DNA from: an uncultured Clostridia bacterium | Lineage (GTDB): Bacteria > Bacillota > Clostridia > TANB77 > CAG-508 | Direction: 5' to 3' | Assembly: GCA_944387495.1 (NCBI GenBank) | Contig: CALXFD010000009.1 | Span: forward strand, 1-55,488 | DNA: 55,488 bases | Shown: piece by piece, positions 25,641 to 35,228 of the stretch | Layout: each line of letters opens with the position of its first letter | How positions within the stretch are numbered: position 1 is the stretch's first letter | The notes under the pieces: generated by a model | Seen by the model: the letters and a program-made list of their open reading frames with translations, nothing else | Databases searched by the model: none | Told to the model about the DNA's origin: nothing | Translations under genes and position numbers: made by a program

Positions 25641-25814
25641 TCAAATTTTCGTTCTTTTCCTAAAATCTGGTTTGCGGTTTCTTTCAATTCTTTCTATTTT
25701 CCTTATTCTTATCTCCAAATTTTTTGTTGCTTGTTCTACTTGTTTTTTAACATCTTCATGAAGATATACTTTTCTCTGCTTTCTTTTTAGTTTTTTTGGC
25801 ATATCAATCCGCAT
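25641..25814 (-). CDS. Small basic protein downstream of the AbiE pair
   Basis: A 57-residue, strongly basic protein (about 40 percent Lys plus Arg), mainly predicted helix with heptad-like EQATKNLEIRIRKIERIE in the middle. AAGGAG is eight bases before the ATG. The second codon is CGG, otherwise almost unused in this window. An in-frame ATG four codons later lacks its own ribosome binding site. It is 160 bases downstream of the AbiEii toxin gene and may be part of the same accessory unit. I do not recognise the family; a nucleic-acid-binding role is only suggested by charge. Confidence 0.55.
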   Translation of the reverse strand: MRIDMPKKLKRKQRKVYLHEDVKKQVEQATKNLEIRIRKIERIERNRKPDFRKRTKI

Positions 25815-25973
25815 TGCTTATTCTCCTTTCAAATTTTGATAAGGTTTTTGTGTTACAATTATTCCTTTTGGAATTGTTTAAATGATATCATATACCTCAT
25901 GTATTATCAAGATACAAATGTAATTTGTAATGTGTATCTGCTATAAAATATATCATATGCTTTCCTTCTTTTT

Positions 25974-26828
25974 TTAAACAGTTGTAACTTCTATATCTAA
26001 ACTTGAAATAAATTCTTTTAGTTCTTTTATGATTTCTTCAAACTTAATATCATTTGCATATTTATTCTTTTTAGCATATCCATTCCATAAACTTACAATT
26101 CTATCATATGAAGATATACCATCTAAAATCTGTTCATAATCTTTTAAGTAATCAAGTGATTCTCTTTTATCAAATGTATTTTTTATTGATAACTTTAAAA
26201 TATTAATATCAATATTATCTTTAAATTTACTTAAAAACATATGTATATCATAATAATCCTTCATTCTACTATTGTATTGTCCTCTTCTTAAAATAGTTTC
26301 AATTTTTTCTGATATTATTGTTTCAGCATTATATGTATAAATTAATATTTTTTTATCTTCAAATAATGATGGATAACTATACTCTAACTCTTTTGGTACA
26401 ACTTTATCTCCTGTAGAAATATCAATATCTAAATTAATTTTAAGATTTTCTAATTTTCCAATTAAGTGATATTTATTCCCACCATATTCATCTTCTTCTC
26501 TTATATCAGTTACATCAACCAACTCAAATTTCACATCGTCTTTTAAATTGATACTTAATATTTCATTTAAAACATTTATCATTTGTTCCTTAGAAATATC
26601 TAATCCTTTGATTGTTGTATCCATATCTCTTGTAGTTCTATTATTGATTCCAAATAGTGCTGATAACAGTAAACCACCTTTTAATATAAAATTTTCTTGA
26701 TATTTTGAAACTGAAATCCTTTCTAAGATTCTTTCAAACATAAATCTTTGTAATAGTTCATAATGATTTAGCTGATATTTTCGCTCTAGTTCTTTTGATT
26801 TTTGTTTAAGTTCTTTATATTTTATCAC
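25974..26828 (-). CDS. abiEii: AbiEii-type nucleotidyltransferase toxin
   Basis: The toxin of a type IV toxin-antitoxin/abortive-infection pair. The family transfers nucleotides onto tRNA or similar targets. It has 284 residues with the nucleotidyltransferase signature LKGGLLL...TRDMDTTIKG (about 49-75), whose two Asp residues bind metal, then AETIISEKIETILRRG and MKDYYDIHM. The start is GTG overlapping the antitoxin stop codon by four bases, the tight coupling typical of AbiE pairs. It is an accessory gene, probably acquired. Confidence 0.9.
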   Translation of the reverse strand: MIKYKELKQKSKELERKYQLNHYELLQRFMFERILERISVSKYQENFILKGGLLLSALFGINNRTTRDMDTTIKGLDISKEQMINVLNEILSINLKDDVKFELVDVTDIREEDEYGGNKYHLIGKLENLKINLDIDISTGDKVVPKELEYSYPSLFEDKKILIYTYNAETIISEKIETILRRGQYNSRMKDYYDIHMFLSKFKDNIDINILKLSIKNTFDKRESLDYLKDYEQILDGISSYDRIVSLWNGYAKKNKYANDIKFEEIIKELKEFISSLDIEVTTV

Positions 26829-27406
26829 TTAATTAAAACCTCCATTATAGTAGTTAATTTTTCATATACATTAAATATTTTAGCATATTCATCTAATAGT
26901 TTTAGGTTTTTATTTTTTGAATTAAAATAACTTTTCAAAATTTTATTATATAATTCTATATCATACTCATCTTGTTTTTTTAGCATATCACATATACATC
27001 TTTCTAAATTATATACAATTATAGGATTACCATATGGACTTGTTATAGTAATTTTACCTATATTTAACTTTTCTTTAGATACATAGTGAATTTTTACATT
27101 TTCTCTAATTCTTTTATGAGAATATGTAGTAACATCAAGTTCATATGGTACTCTTTCACTAATTCCTAGCAAATGAAACGCAGTATTATATGAATAAATA
27201 ATATTGTTATAGCGCTTTTGCAAAATATAGTATTCATCCTCAATTAATTTATTATCAATATACAAACCTCTTGATACTTTTCTAATTACTCCATTTTTAA
27301 TTAATTCTGGAATATATATTCTTGGAATTCCATTTTGTTCTATTTCACTAGATGTTATGTAACCATTATTTCTTTTTAAAAATTTTTCTATTTCTTTTAT
27401 ATTCAT
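26825..27406 (-). CDS. abiEi: AbiEi-type antitoxin
   Basis: The partner of AbiEii. It has 193 residues from the ATG at 27406, chosen for the GGGGGT five bases upstream rather than the ATG four codons earlier. The N-terminal winged helix (EIEKFLKRNNGYITSSEIEQNGIP) and SRGLYI match the AbiEi antitoxin domain. The C-terminal part has the YNTAFHLLGISERVPYELDV block. AbiEi proteins usually repress their own operon. Confidence 0.88.
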   Translation of the reverse strand: MNIKEIEKFLKRNNGYITSSEIEQNGIPRIYIPELIKNGVIRKVSRGLYIDNKLIEDEYYILQKRYNNIIYSYNTAFHLLGISERVPYELDVTTYSHKRIRENVKIHYVSKEKLNIGKITITSPYGNPIIVYNLERCICDMLKKQDEYDIELYNKILKSYFNSKNKNLKLLDEYAKIFNVYEKLTTIMEVLIK

Positions 27407-27510
27407 ATTAACCCCCATTACAAATGTACTACAATTTTATCATTTTGTTGTACATTTGTAAATATTATTTTTAAAATTTACCTATTTTTATAACATTTTT
27501 TTGTAAAATT

Positions 27511-27553
27511 TAAACCATAATCTTTCAGTAAATATCCTAAAGATTATGGTTTA
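27511..27553. terminator. Hairpin between the flavoredoxin-like gene and the AbiE genes
   Basis: A perfect 15-base stem AAACCATAATCTTT / AAAGATTATGGTTT with a 13-base loop. A T-run follows on the plus strand and a weaker one on the minus strand. Confidence 0.55.
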
Positions 27554-27658
27554 CTTTTTTCTATATTTATCATTTTAGTTATTGTTCTTTATGGTTTTTA
27601 TTGAACGAATTGTTCCAGAAATCATTTTTTATTTTGCGAAGTTCAATTAGTGACGTTT

Positions 27659-28246
27659 CTAATTAGACATCAATTTTTTTCCTTCTGAAAATGCTTGCCC
27701 TACTTTATTTCCTACTTCATAATAACCATGTCCATATGGGTCATATGCAATAATGCCCATTTCATCTAGTTTTAATGTTCCATCTTCGTTTAAATATTTG
27801 TCTTCTGCTAAAACATTAACAATTTCTACTAATGTTCCATCATCTTCAAATCCAAGTACTTTACATTCCATACAAATTGGATATTCCTCAATAATAGGTG
27901 CTTCAACTTTTTCTGATTTTATAGAATGTAATCCTGATTTTTCAAATTTATCACTTACATTATTTCCTGATACCATACCTAGATAATCAGATTCAGCTAC
28001 ATAATCTTTTGTAGCAAGTGATACTGTGCAATATCCTGTTCTTTTCATATTTTTTACTGTTTTATGAGATTCTGTTAAACATAATTTTAAATGTTTCATA
28101 CTTTGAGCCATTCCCCATGCTGCATTCATAACATCGACTGACCCATCCTCATTATATGTTCCTATCATTAATACTGGCATAGGAAAAATTCCAGGTGTAA
28201 CTTTTATAGATTTAAACTTGCATCTCCATGTCCTAATGGATACCAT
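27659..28246 (-). CDS. Flavin reductase-like (flavoredoxin) protein with lost native start
   Basis: A FMN-binding split-barrel protein; the family reduces flavin or acts as flavoredoxin. From KSIKVTPGIFPMPVLMIGT onward it is a complete family member with the conserved NAAWGM and YGHGYYEVG. The first twelve residues (MVSIRTWRCKFK) are not family sequence: they are the neighbouring aldo/keto reductase fragment read in another frame. The native start and its ribosome binding site seem to have been deleted when the two genes were joined. No GGAG-like site precedes the present ATG. Expression is doubtful; it may be a pseudogene. Confidence 0.75.
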   Translation of the reverse strand: MVSIRTWRCKFKSIKVTPGIFPMPVLMIGTYNEDGSVDVMNAAWGMAQSMKHLKLCLTESHKTVKNMKRTGYCTVSLATKDYVAESDYLGMVSGNNVSDKFEKSGLHSIKSEKVEAPIIEEYPICMECKVLGFEDDGTLVEIVNVLAEDKYLNEDGTLKLDEMGIIAYDPYGHGYYEVGNKVGQAFSEGKKLMSN

Positions 28247-28434
28247 GCTTGAATCTTAATATCATCTTTCTTTAACTCTTCTTTCAATTCGTTTTGTGGA
28301 TAATATGGATGTGCTTCTACTTGAATTACTGTAGGTTTTATTTCACATTTTTCTAATATTTTTTTTAAGTGGTTCTCCTTCAAAATTAGATAATCCAATT
28401 GTTTTTACTTTCCCTCTTTGTATGCTTTTTCCAT
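28204..28434 (-). pseudogene. Aldo/keto reductase remnant
   Basis: A fragment of an NADPH aldo/keto reductase. It begins with a retained ATG (28434) and AAGGAG. It reads MEKAYKEGKVKTIGLSNFEGE, a family block normally near residue 130. It then shifts frame in an A-rich stretch (about 28370) and continues as LKKILEKCEIKPTVIQVEAHPYYPQNEL...QAWYPLGHGD, where it is cut off at the fused flavoredoxin. The first two-thirds and the C-terminus are missing. Its MerR-type promoter (28468-28499) is intact. It is clearly a decaying gene with two deletions and one frameshift. Confidence 0.85.
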
Positions 28435-28467
28435 TTTTTACACTCTCCTTTTTTATTTGTTTTTATT

Positions 28468-28499
28468 ATTTTATTATTTGGAGTTAGCTTTAAGTCAAG
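28468..28499 (-). promoter_or_regulatory. MerR-type promoter/operator of the aldo/keto reductase locus
   Basis: TTGACT (28498-28493), a 19-base spacer, and TAAAAT (28473-28468). The spacer holds the dyad TTGACTTAAAGCTAACTCCAA. The long 19-base spacing and the ACTT-AGCT-AACTC dyad are hallmarks of MerR-family-controlled promoters (AdhR/NmlR type). A near-identical arrangement lies upstream of the cupin gene at 40012-40042. Confidence 0.7.
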
Positions 28500-28541
28500 A
28501 GAAATCTTTAATTTTATAAAATTTTTTATAAATTATATGCA

Positions 28542-30746
28542 TTATTGTTCCACTTTTAATCTTAATGTATTTGCAATTACAGTTAAACTACTTATTACCA
28601 TTGCCAAACTTGCTATCATTGGGTTTATTGCTATTCCTAATGGTTTTAGCAATCCCATTGCAATTGGGAGCATTAACACATTATAGAAAAACGCCCAGAA
28701 TAAATTTTGTTTAATTATTTTTATTGTTTTTTTGCTGATTTTTATTAGTTTTAAAATACTTTCTAAATTATTTTGTGTAAGTATAACATCTGCTGAATCC
28801 ATTGCTATGTCTGTACCACTTTTTATACTTACTCCTATATCTGCTGTTGCAAGTGCTGGACTATCATTTATTCCATCTCCACACATCATCACTTTTTTAT
28901 TTTCTGCTTTTAATTCTTTTATTACTTGCGTTTTTTCTGATGGTAATACATTAGCTCTGATTTTTGTTATTCCTATGTCTTGTGCTATTTTTTGTGCAGT
29001 TTCTTTATTATCTCCTGTTAGCATAATAGTATCAATTTTATTTTTGTTTAATTCTTCTATTGTTTCTTTTGCATTTTTTCTAATTATGTCATTTACTCCT
29101 ATTAGTGCAATTATTTTATTTTCTTGTACTACATATATAATACTATTTCCTTTTTCGGCTAGTTCTTTTTCGTCTTTTTCATATATATTTTCTATATTAA
29201 AACTTTTTAATATTTTTGCATTTCCTATAATCATTTTCTGATTATTTACTTTTCCTATAATTCCATATCCACTAACATTTCCAAATTCTTTAACTTCTAA
29301 TGTTTCTATTTTATTTTCTTTTAGATAATCTGTAAATGCTTTACCAATTGGATGTGTAGATTTCTTTTCTATGCTACCTACTAATTGTAGTAGCTTATTT
29401 GTTTCTATATTGCTATAATTTTTTATTTCAGATATTTTTAATGTTCCATATGTTAATGTTCCTGTTTTGTCAAATACTATTGTATCTATTTTCTGTGCAT
29501 TTTCTAATATTTCACTTTTCTTTACTAATATTCCATTATTTGCACATAATCCCTCTGCTACTACAATTGCAAGTGGTGTTGCTAATCCTAAACTACATGG
29601 ACATGCGACTACTAATATTGTTACAAATACAATTAAACTATCTGCAAAATTATAACCTAATATTAAATATATTATAAAAGTAATAATTGCAAGTAATATT
29701 ACTATTGGCACAAAATAGCTAGATACTTTATCTGCGATTTTTGCAATTGGAGCTTTTGTGTTACTTGCTTCTACTACTAATTTTACTATTTCAGATATTG
29801 TTGATTCTTTTCCTATTTTTTCAGCTTCATATTCTATATATCCATCATAATTGATACTTCCTGCTATTACTTTTTCTCCTATACCTTTATTTACAGGTTT
29901 GCTTTCTCCTGTTATAAATGATTCATCTAAATGTGCTTTACCTTCTACTATTTTTCCATCTACTGAAATTCTTTCTCCTGGTTTACTAATTACAATATTT
30001 CCTTTTTTAACTTCATCTATTGTTACTGTTTTTTCTTTACCATCTATTTTTATAGTTGCTTTTTCTGGTGTTATTTTTACTAGTTTTTGTATTGCTTCTT
30101 TTGTTTTGTCTTTACTCATTCCATCTAAGTATCTTCCTAATTTCACAAAATAAATTACCATCGCGACAGATTCGAAATATAAATTATGAATTGCAGATAT
30201 ATCACCTTTTATAATTAAGAACATACTGTATATGCTATATAAAAAACTACTTAAAACTCCTATGCTTACAAGTGTATCCATATTTGGAGTTTTGTGTATT
30301 AAATTTTTATAACCATTTCTTATAATGTCAAAACCATATATTATAAATACAATTGCAAAAATAAATAAACATATTGTATATCCAATTGGGTTTTGTTCCA
30401 TATCTATAATATTTAATGTTGGTAAATTAATCATATGTCCCATTGCTATATACATAAATATTATGGCAAGTATAGTAAATATGATAAATTTATTTTTTTC
30501 TTTTTTGTTTTTTCCTTCAATTTTTATTTCTTTAAATTCGCCCAAACTTTTAAAACCTGCTTTTTTAACAAATTCATTTAGTTTTTCTATATCTAATTTC
30601 TTTTCATCATATTCTATGCTAGCATTTGCCATTACTAAATTTACTGATGCTTGTTTTATTCCTTCTTGTTTATTTAGATATTTTTCAAGTCCATTTGAGC
30701 AGGCACTACATGTCATTCCTTCTATTGATAATATTATTTTTTTCAT
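28542..30746 (-). CDS. copA: Copper-type heavy-metal P1B-ATPase
   Basis: Exports Cu(I)/Ag(I). It has 734 residues. An N-terminal heavy-metal domain has GMTCSACS (Cys13, Cys16), followed by membrane helices, the actuator segment FITGES and the transport motif CPCSLGLATP. The phosphorylation site is DKTGTLT and the hinge motif is GDGINDSPALA. The CPC plus the copper-type C-terminal helix residues (NALMLPIAMG-like and MASLAMVISSLTVIANTLRL-like) favour copper over zinc. It is last gene of an operon behind cadC, cadA and a metallochaperone. Confidence 0.93.
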   Translation of the reverse strand: MKKIILSIEGMTCSACSNGLEKYLNKQEGIKQASVNLVMANASIEYDEKKLDIEKLNEFVKKAGFKSLGEFKEIKIEGKNKKEKNKFIIFTILAIIFMYIAMGHMINLPTLNIIDMEQNPIGYTICLFIFAIVFIIYGFDIIRNGYKNLIHKTPNMDTLVSIGVLSSFLYSIYSMFLIIKGDISAIHNLYFESVAMVIYFVKLGRYLDGMSKDKTKEAIQKLVKITPEKATIKIDGKEKTVTIDEVKKGNIVISKPGERISVDGKIVEGKAHLDESFITGESKPVNKGIGEKVIAGSINYDGYIEYEAEKIGKESTISEIVKLVVEASNTKAPIAKIADKVSSYFVPIVILLAIITFIIYLILGYNFADSLIVFVTILVVACPCSLGLATPLAIVVAEGLCANNGILVKKSEILENAQKIDTIVFDKTGTLTYGTLKISEIKNYSNIETNKLLQLVGSIEKKSTHPIGKAFTDYLKENKIETLEVKEFGNVSGYGIIGKVNNQKMIIGNAKILKSFNIENIYEKDEKELAEKGNSIIYVVQENKIIALIGVNDIIRKNAKETIEELNKNKIDTIMLTGDNKETAQKIAQDIGITKIRANVLPSEKTQVIKELKAENKKVMMCGDGINDSPALATADIGVSIKSGTDIAMDSADVILTQNNLESILKLIKISKKTIKIIKQNLFWAFFYNVLMLPIAMGLLKPLGIAINPMIASLAMVISSLTVIANTLRLKVEQ

Positions 30747-30769
30747 ATCTAAATCAATTCCTTCCGGTT

Positions 30770-30976
30770 TTATTCTTCTACTTCAAACCCTATATCTTCT
30801 ATTTTTTCTTTCATTTCTTCTTTTTCTACTTTTTCATCAGATTTTACCTTTACTATTCCTGTTTTATAATCTGCTTCTACATTTTCTATTCCTTCTATTG
30901 CACTTAATGCATTTTTTATTCTATTTTCACATCCTCCACATTCCATTCCATTTACTTTTAATATTGTCTCTTTCAT
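30770..30976 (-). CDS. copZ: Heavy-metal-associated (CopZ-like) metallochaperone
   Basis: A 68-residue single HMA domain with the metal site GMECGGCENR (Cys13, Cys16) and the C-terminal EDIGFEVEE strand. It probably delivers copper to the adjacent CopA or modulates the zinc/cadmium pump. It sits between the two P-type ATPases with about 20-base gaps. Confidence 0.9.
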   Translation of the reverse strand: MKETILKVNGMECGGCENRIKNALSAIEGIENVEADYKTGIVKVKSDEKVEKEEMKEKIEDIGFEVEE

Positions 30977-30995
30977 TTTATATACCTCCTAATTA

Positions 30996-32840
30996 TTAAA
31001 TTCTTTTAATTCTTAATGCTCTAAAAGCGTTTATAATTGCAATTATTGATACTCCAACATCTGCAAATACTGCTTCCCACATTGTCGAAAGTCCAAATGC
31101 TGATAAAACTAAAACTAAAATCTTTACAAATATTGCAAACACTATATTTTCTTTAACTATTTTCATTGTTTTTTTAGATATTTTTATTGATTTTAGTATT
31201 TTTGATGGTTCATCTGTCATTATTACAATATCTGCTGCTTCAATTGCACTGTCAGCACCTAAACCTCCCATTGCTATTCCTATGTCAGAAATAGCTAAAA
31301 CTGGTGCATCATTAATTCCATCTCCTACAAAAGCTAATTTTCCTTTTGGTGATTTTGTTTTTAATAGTTCTTCTACTTTTTTTACTTTGTCTGCTGGTAA
31401 TAATTGTGTATATACTTTATCTATTCCTATTTCTTTTGCAACACTTTCTCCAACTTCTTTTTTATCTCCTGTTAACATTACTGTTTGTTTTATATTATGT
31501 CTTTTTAATTCTTGTATTGTATATTTTGAATCTTTTTTTATTGTATCAGAAATTAATATATATCCTGCATATTTACCTTCTATTGCCACATATAAAATTG
31601 TACCAATTTCATTACATTTTTCATATTCTATACCTTTTTCCTGCATTAATTTTTCATTTCCTACTAATACATTTTTATTAGATATTTTAGCCATAACTCC
31701 TAATCCAGATAATTCTTGCGAATCTATTATTTCTTTTTCATCAATTTCCTTATTATATGCTTGTTTTATAGATTTAGAAATTGGATGGTTAGAATAGTTT
31801 TCTGCATATGCTGATATTTTTAATAATTCTTCTTTTGAAATTCCAATAGGTTCTATTTTTTGAACTTCAAATATTCCTTTTGTTAATGTTCCAGTTTTAT
31901 CAAATACTGCTATTTCTGTATTTGCTAGTGCTTCTAAATAATTACTTCCTTTTACAAGGACTCCTATCTTAGATGCTCCTCCAATCCCTCCAAAAAAGCT
32001 TAATGGTATTGATATAACTAATGCACAAGGGCATGATACAACTAAAAATGATAATGCTCTATATATCCAATCTTGAAAACTTGCTCCTTCGATAATAAGT
32101 GGTGGTACAATGGCAAGTATTAGTGCAATTATAACAACTGTTGGAGTATAATATTTTGCAAATTTTGTTATAAAGTTTTCTGACTTTGATTTTTTGCTAC
32201 TTGCATTTTCTACTAAATCTAAAATTTTAGTTACAGTTGATTCTCCAAATTCTTTTTTAACCTCTAATTTTATAACACCATTTAAGTTAATAGAACCACT
32301 TAGTACCTCATCACCTTCTACTACTTCTTTTGGCATAGACTCTCCTGTTAATGCTTTTGTATCTAATGTAGTTTTTCCTTCTATTATATTGCCATCTAGT
32401 GGAACTTTTTCACCTGGTTTTATTATAATAATTTCTCCAATTTTTACCTCTTTTGGACTTACCTTCTCTATTTTACCATTTCTAAAAACATTTGCAAAAT
32501 CTGGTCTAATATCCATTAAACTTGATATTGACTTCCTTGACTTGTCAACAGCATAACTTTGGAATAATTCTCCTATTTGATAAAATAACATTACAGCTAC
32601 TGCCTCTGGAAATTCACCTATTCCAAAAGCTCCTAATGTTGCAACAGCCATTAAAAAGTTTTCATCAAATACTTCTCCTCTAAATATATTCCTAATCGCC
32701 TTTTTTAAAATATCTAATCCTACAATAATATAACTTATTATAAATATTACATTATTTATTAACTCATTATCAAATTTTATTACCATAGCAAATATATATA
32801 ATATAAGTGCTATTATGATTTTTATCCCTCTTTTTTTCAT
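30996..32840 (-). CDS. cadA: Zinc/cadmium P1B-ATPase
   Basis: Exports Zn(II)/Cd(II)/Pb(II). It has 614 residues and no N-terminal metal-binding domain of its own. The transport motif SCPCALVISIPLSFFGGIGGASK (given as SCPCALVISIPL and FFGGIGGASK) and KGSNYLEAL are characteristic of the CadA/ZntA subgroup. DKTGTLT, TGDKKEVGE and GDGINDAPVLA are present. It lies 28 bases downstream of the ArsR-type repressor cadC and is probably the primary target. Confidence 0.93.
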   Translation of the reverse strand: MKKRGIKIIIALILYIFAMVIKFDNELINNVIFIISYIIVGLDILKKAIRNIFRGEVFDENFLMAVATLGAFGIGEFPEAVAVMLFYQIGELFQSYAVDKSRKSISSLMDIRPDFANVFRNGKIEKVSPKEVKIGEIIIIKPGEKVPLDGNIIEGKTTLDTKALTGESMPKEVVEGDEVLSGSINLNGVIKLEVKKEFGESTVTKILDLVENASSKKSKSENFITKFAKYYTPTVVIIALILAIVPPLIIEGASFQDWIYRALSFLVVSCPCALVISIPLSFFGGIGGASKIGVLVKGSNYLEALANTEIAVFDKTGTLTKGIFEVQKIEPIGISKEELLKISAYAENYSNHPISKSIKQAYNKEIDEKEIIDSQELSGLGVMAKISNKNVLVGNEKLMQEKGIEYEKCNEIGTILYVAIEGKYAGYILISDTIKKDSKYTIQELKRHNIKQTVMLTGDKKEVGESVAKEIGIDKVYTQLLPADKVKKVEELLKTKSPKGKLAFVGDGINDAPVLAISDIGIAMGGLGADSAIEAADIVIMTDEPSKILKSIKISKKTMKIVKENIVFAIFVKILVLVLSAFGLSTMWEAVFADVGVSIIAIINAFRALRIKRI

Positions 32841-32868
32841 ATCATAATCCTCCTATATGTTTCTTTCC

Positions 32869-33234
32869 CTAGTTATTTTTATGTTCTATATGCTCTATTC
32901 CTACCTCAAAAACTTGCTTTACATGTTCATCATCTAATGTATAATATACTTCTTTTCCTTCTTTTCTATATTTTACAATTCCACTATTTCTTAGTATTGC
33001 TAATTGATGTGAAACAGATGATTTACTCATTCCTACAACATTTGCAATATCACATACACACATTTCATTTTGATCTAATGCAAATAATATCTTTGTTCTA
33101 GTAGTATCACCTATAATCTTAAAAAATTCTGCCAATTTATCAAACAAATCTTGTGGTAACATCTTTTTTAAAGTATTATTAACCACATCTTCATGTATTA
33201 TATTACAATCACACATAACTTCATTTTCTGACAT
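32869..33234 (-). CDS. cadC: ArsR/SmtB-family metal-sensing repressor
   Basis: A 121-residue winged-helix repressor, derepressed by Cd/Zn/Pb. N-terminal Cys8 and Cys10, and Cys59 and Cys61 in CVCDIANVVGMS, reproduce the CadC alpha3N thiolate site. The DDEH...HIEH pattern near the C-terminus matches the alpha5 regulatory Zn site. The helix-turn-helix is GMSKSSVSHQLAILRNSGIVKYRKEG (given here as SKSSVSHQLAIL). GAGGAGGAG precedes the ATG. It controls its own operon through the operators at 33255-33304. Confidence 0.94.
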   Translation of the reverse strand: MSENEVMCDCNIIHEDVVNNTLKKMLPQDLFDKLAEFFKIIGDTTRTKILFALDQNEMCVCDIANVVGMSKSSVSHQLAILRNSGIVKYRKEGKEVYYTLDDEHVKQVFEVGIEHIEHKNN

Positions 33235-33254
33235 GTATACTCCTCCTCTCTATA

Positions 33255-33310
33255 ATTGAATGAATATTCAACTTTACTTTATTATAGTTGAATACTCATT
33301 CAATTGTCAA
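33255..33310 (-). promoter_or_regulatory. cad operon promoter with two CadC-type operators
   Basis: TTGACA (33310-33305), an 18-base spacer, and TATAAT (33286-33281). The spacer itself is one operator half-pair (33287-33304), and a near-identical inverted copy lies downstream at 33255-33272. Each is ATTGAATGA(A/G)TATTCAAC. ArsR-family repressors bind such dyads, so repressor binding would mask both the -35/-10 spacer and the start region. Confidence 0.88.
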
Positions 33311-33380
33311 TAGTTTTTATAAATATTTTTATTTTATAATTTTCATACAAACTTTAACATTCTAGACTGAACAAAAATGA

Positions 33381-33418
33381 AAAAAACGTGTTACATATTT
33401 CTATATAACACGTTTTTT
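33381..33418 (-). terminator. rny terminator
   Basis: AAAAAACGTGTTA (33381-33393) and TAACACGTTTTTT (33406-33418), a strong hairpin immediately after the rny stop codon. Confidence 0.85.
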
Positions 33419-33420
33419 AT

Positions 33421-34962
33421 TTATTTTGCATAGTCTGAAACTCTTGTTTCTCTTATGACATTAACTTTAATTTGTCCTGGATAATCCATTTCAGCCTCGA
33501 TTTTCTTAGCTAAATCTCTTGCAAGTAATGTCATTTGATCATCTGATATTTTATCTGGTTTTACAAGAACTCTTATCTCACGACCAGCTTGAATAGCAAA
33601 TGATTTTTCCACACCATCAAAAGAATCTGCAATTTCTTCAAGATTTTGTAATCTCTTGATATATGCTTCTAATGTTTCACGTCTAGCACCAGGTCTTGAT
33701 GCAGAAATTGCATCTGCTGCTTGTACTAAAAGAGCTTCTAATGATTCTGGTTCTACATCTCCATGATGTGCTTCAACCGCATTTATTACTAATGGATTTT
33801 CTTTGTATTTCTTTAATACTTCAACACCTATTTCAACATGTGTTCCTTCCATATCGTGGTCTAATGCTTTTCCTATATCATGTAATAACCCTGCTCTTCT
33901 AGCGCGTTTAGTATCTAAACCTAATTCTTCTGCCATTATTCTAGCTAGATTTGAAACTTCTATTGAATGGTTTAAAACATTTTGACCATAACTTGTTCTA
34001 TATTTTAATTTACCAATTAATTTTACTAAATCTGGATGTAAGCCTATTACTCCTGTTTCAAGTACAGCTCTTTCTCCTTCTTCTTTAATTGTTTGGTCAA
34101 CTTCTTGTTTTGCTTTTTCTACCATTTCTTCGATTTTTGCTGGATGAATTCTTCCATCATCTATCAATTTTTCTAGCGCTATTTTTGCTACTTCTCTTCT
34201 TAATGGGTCAAATCCTGATAGAACTACTGCCTCAGGTGTATCATCGATTATTAAATCAATTCCTGTTAATGTTTCTAATGCTTTGATGTTTCTACCCTCT
34301 CTACCAATAATTCTTCCTTTCATATCATCATTTGGAAGTGCAACTATTGATACTGTTGTTTCTTGTGAATGATCTGCTGCACATTTTTGTACTGCATAAC
34401 ACAATATTTCCTTAGCATTTTTATTAGCATCTTCTTTGGCTTTTTGTTCTTTTTCTCTTACTAATGCTGCTTTTTCTGCTGTTAATTCTTTATCAATTTC
34501 TGATAATAACCTTTCTTTCGCCTCTTCCTTAGATAAAGATGCTATTTTTTGAAGTTCGATTACTCCTTGGTTGTGTAATTCTTCTATTTCTGCCTTCCTG
34601 TTTTCTAACTCCTCTTCTTGTTTTTCTAATTCACGTTCTTTTCTTTCATAATTTTCTGAACGCTTTTCTAGATTTTCCTCTTTTTGAATCAATCTCGCTT
34701 CTTGTTTTTGAACTTCGCCCCTTCTTTCTTTAATCTCTTGATCTAATTCTTTTCTATTGTTCATGATTTCTTCTTTGGCTTTAAAAATTTCTTCTTTTTT
34801 CAAATTTTCAGCTTCTATTTTTGCTAAATCTACTAAACGTTTAGCTTCATTTTCTGCCCCTTGAATTTTAGATTCTGCAATTTTTTTTCTGTAAGCCATA
34901 CCTACAAAAAATCCTATTGCAAGTGAGATTAAGATAGCGGCGATAATGATTGCAATTTGCAT
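33421..34962 (-). CDS. rny: Ribonuclease Y
   Basis: The major mRNA-decay endonuclease of Firmicutes, anchored in the membrane. It has 513 residues from the ATG at 34962; an ATG two codons earlier lacks room for the AGAGGTG site. It has an N-terminal membrane helix (about 3-22), a long coiled coil (about 25-185), the KH domain [19 protein letters not shown] (about 205-225) and the HD catalytic site [10 protein letters not shown] (about 350). Ordinary family member. Confidence 0.96.
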   Translation of the reverse strand: MQIAIIIAAILISLAIGFFVGMAYRKKIAESKIQGAENEAKRLVDLAKIEAENLKKEEIFKAKEEIMNNRKELDQEIKERRGEVQKQEARLIQKEENLEKRSENYERKERELEKQEEELENRKAEIEELHNQGVIELQKIASLSKEEAKERLLSEIDKELTAEKAALVREKEQKAKEDANKNAKEILCYAVQKCAADHSQETTVSIVALPNDDMKGRIIGREGRNIKALETLTGIDLIIDDTPEAVVLSGFDPLRREVAKIALEKLIDDGRIHPAKIEEMVEKAKQEVDQTIKEEGERAVLETGVIGLHPDLVKLIGKLKYRTSYGQNVLNHSIEVSNLARIMAEELGLDTKRARRAGLLHDIGKALDHDMEGTHVEIGVEVLKKYKENPLVINAVEAHHGDVEPESLEALLVQAADAISASRPGARRETLEAYIKRLQNLEEIADSFDGVEKSFAIQAGREIRVLVKPDKISDDQMTLLARDLAKKIEAEMDYPGQIKVNVIRETRVSDYAK

Positions 34963-35206
34963 TATCATACACCTCTTTCTTATTTAATTTTCAATGTTCG
35001 AATAAAATATATATATAATTTTTATAATATTTTAATATATTTTTTCCTACCTATTATATTTTATCTTTATTATTGTAAACTGTCAAGAGGTTTTCATACT
35101 AATTTCAAATTTCCAGTTCTAATTTTAAAAAAGAGTTTAATAAATTAATATAAAAATTCTTAATTTTGTGGTATTATAGCAAATTTATTAGTTCTAAAAA
35201 GGCTAA

Positions 35207-35228
35207 GAGTCTAAGTTACCTTAGACTC
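35207..35228 (-). terminator. valS terminator overlapping the stop codon
   Basis: GAGTCTAAG / CTTAGACTC with a TTAC loop (35207-35228). The right arm is the end of valS and the loop contains its stop codon. A T-rich run follows on the minus strand. Confidence 0.75.
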
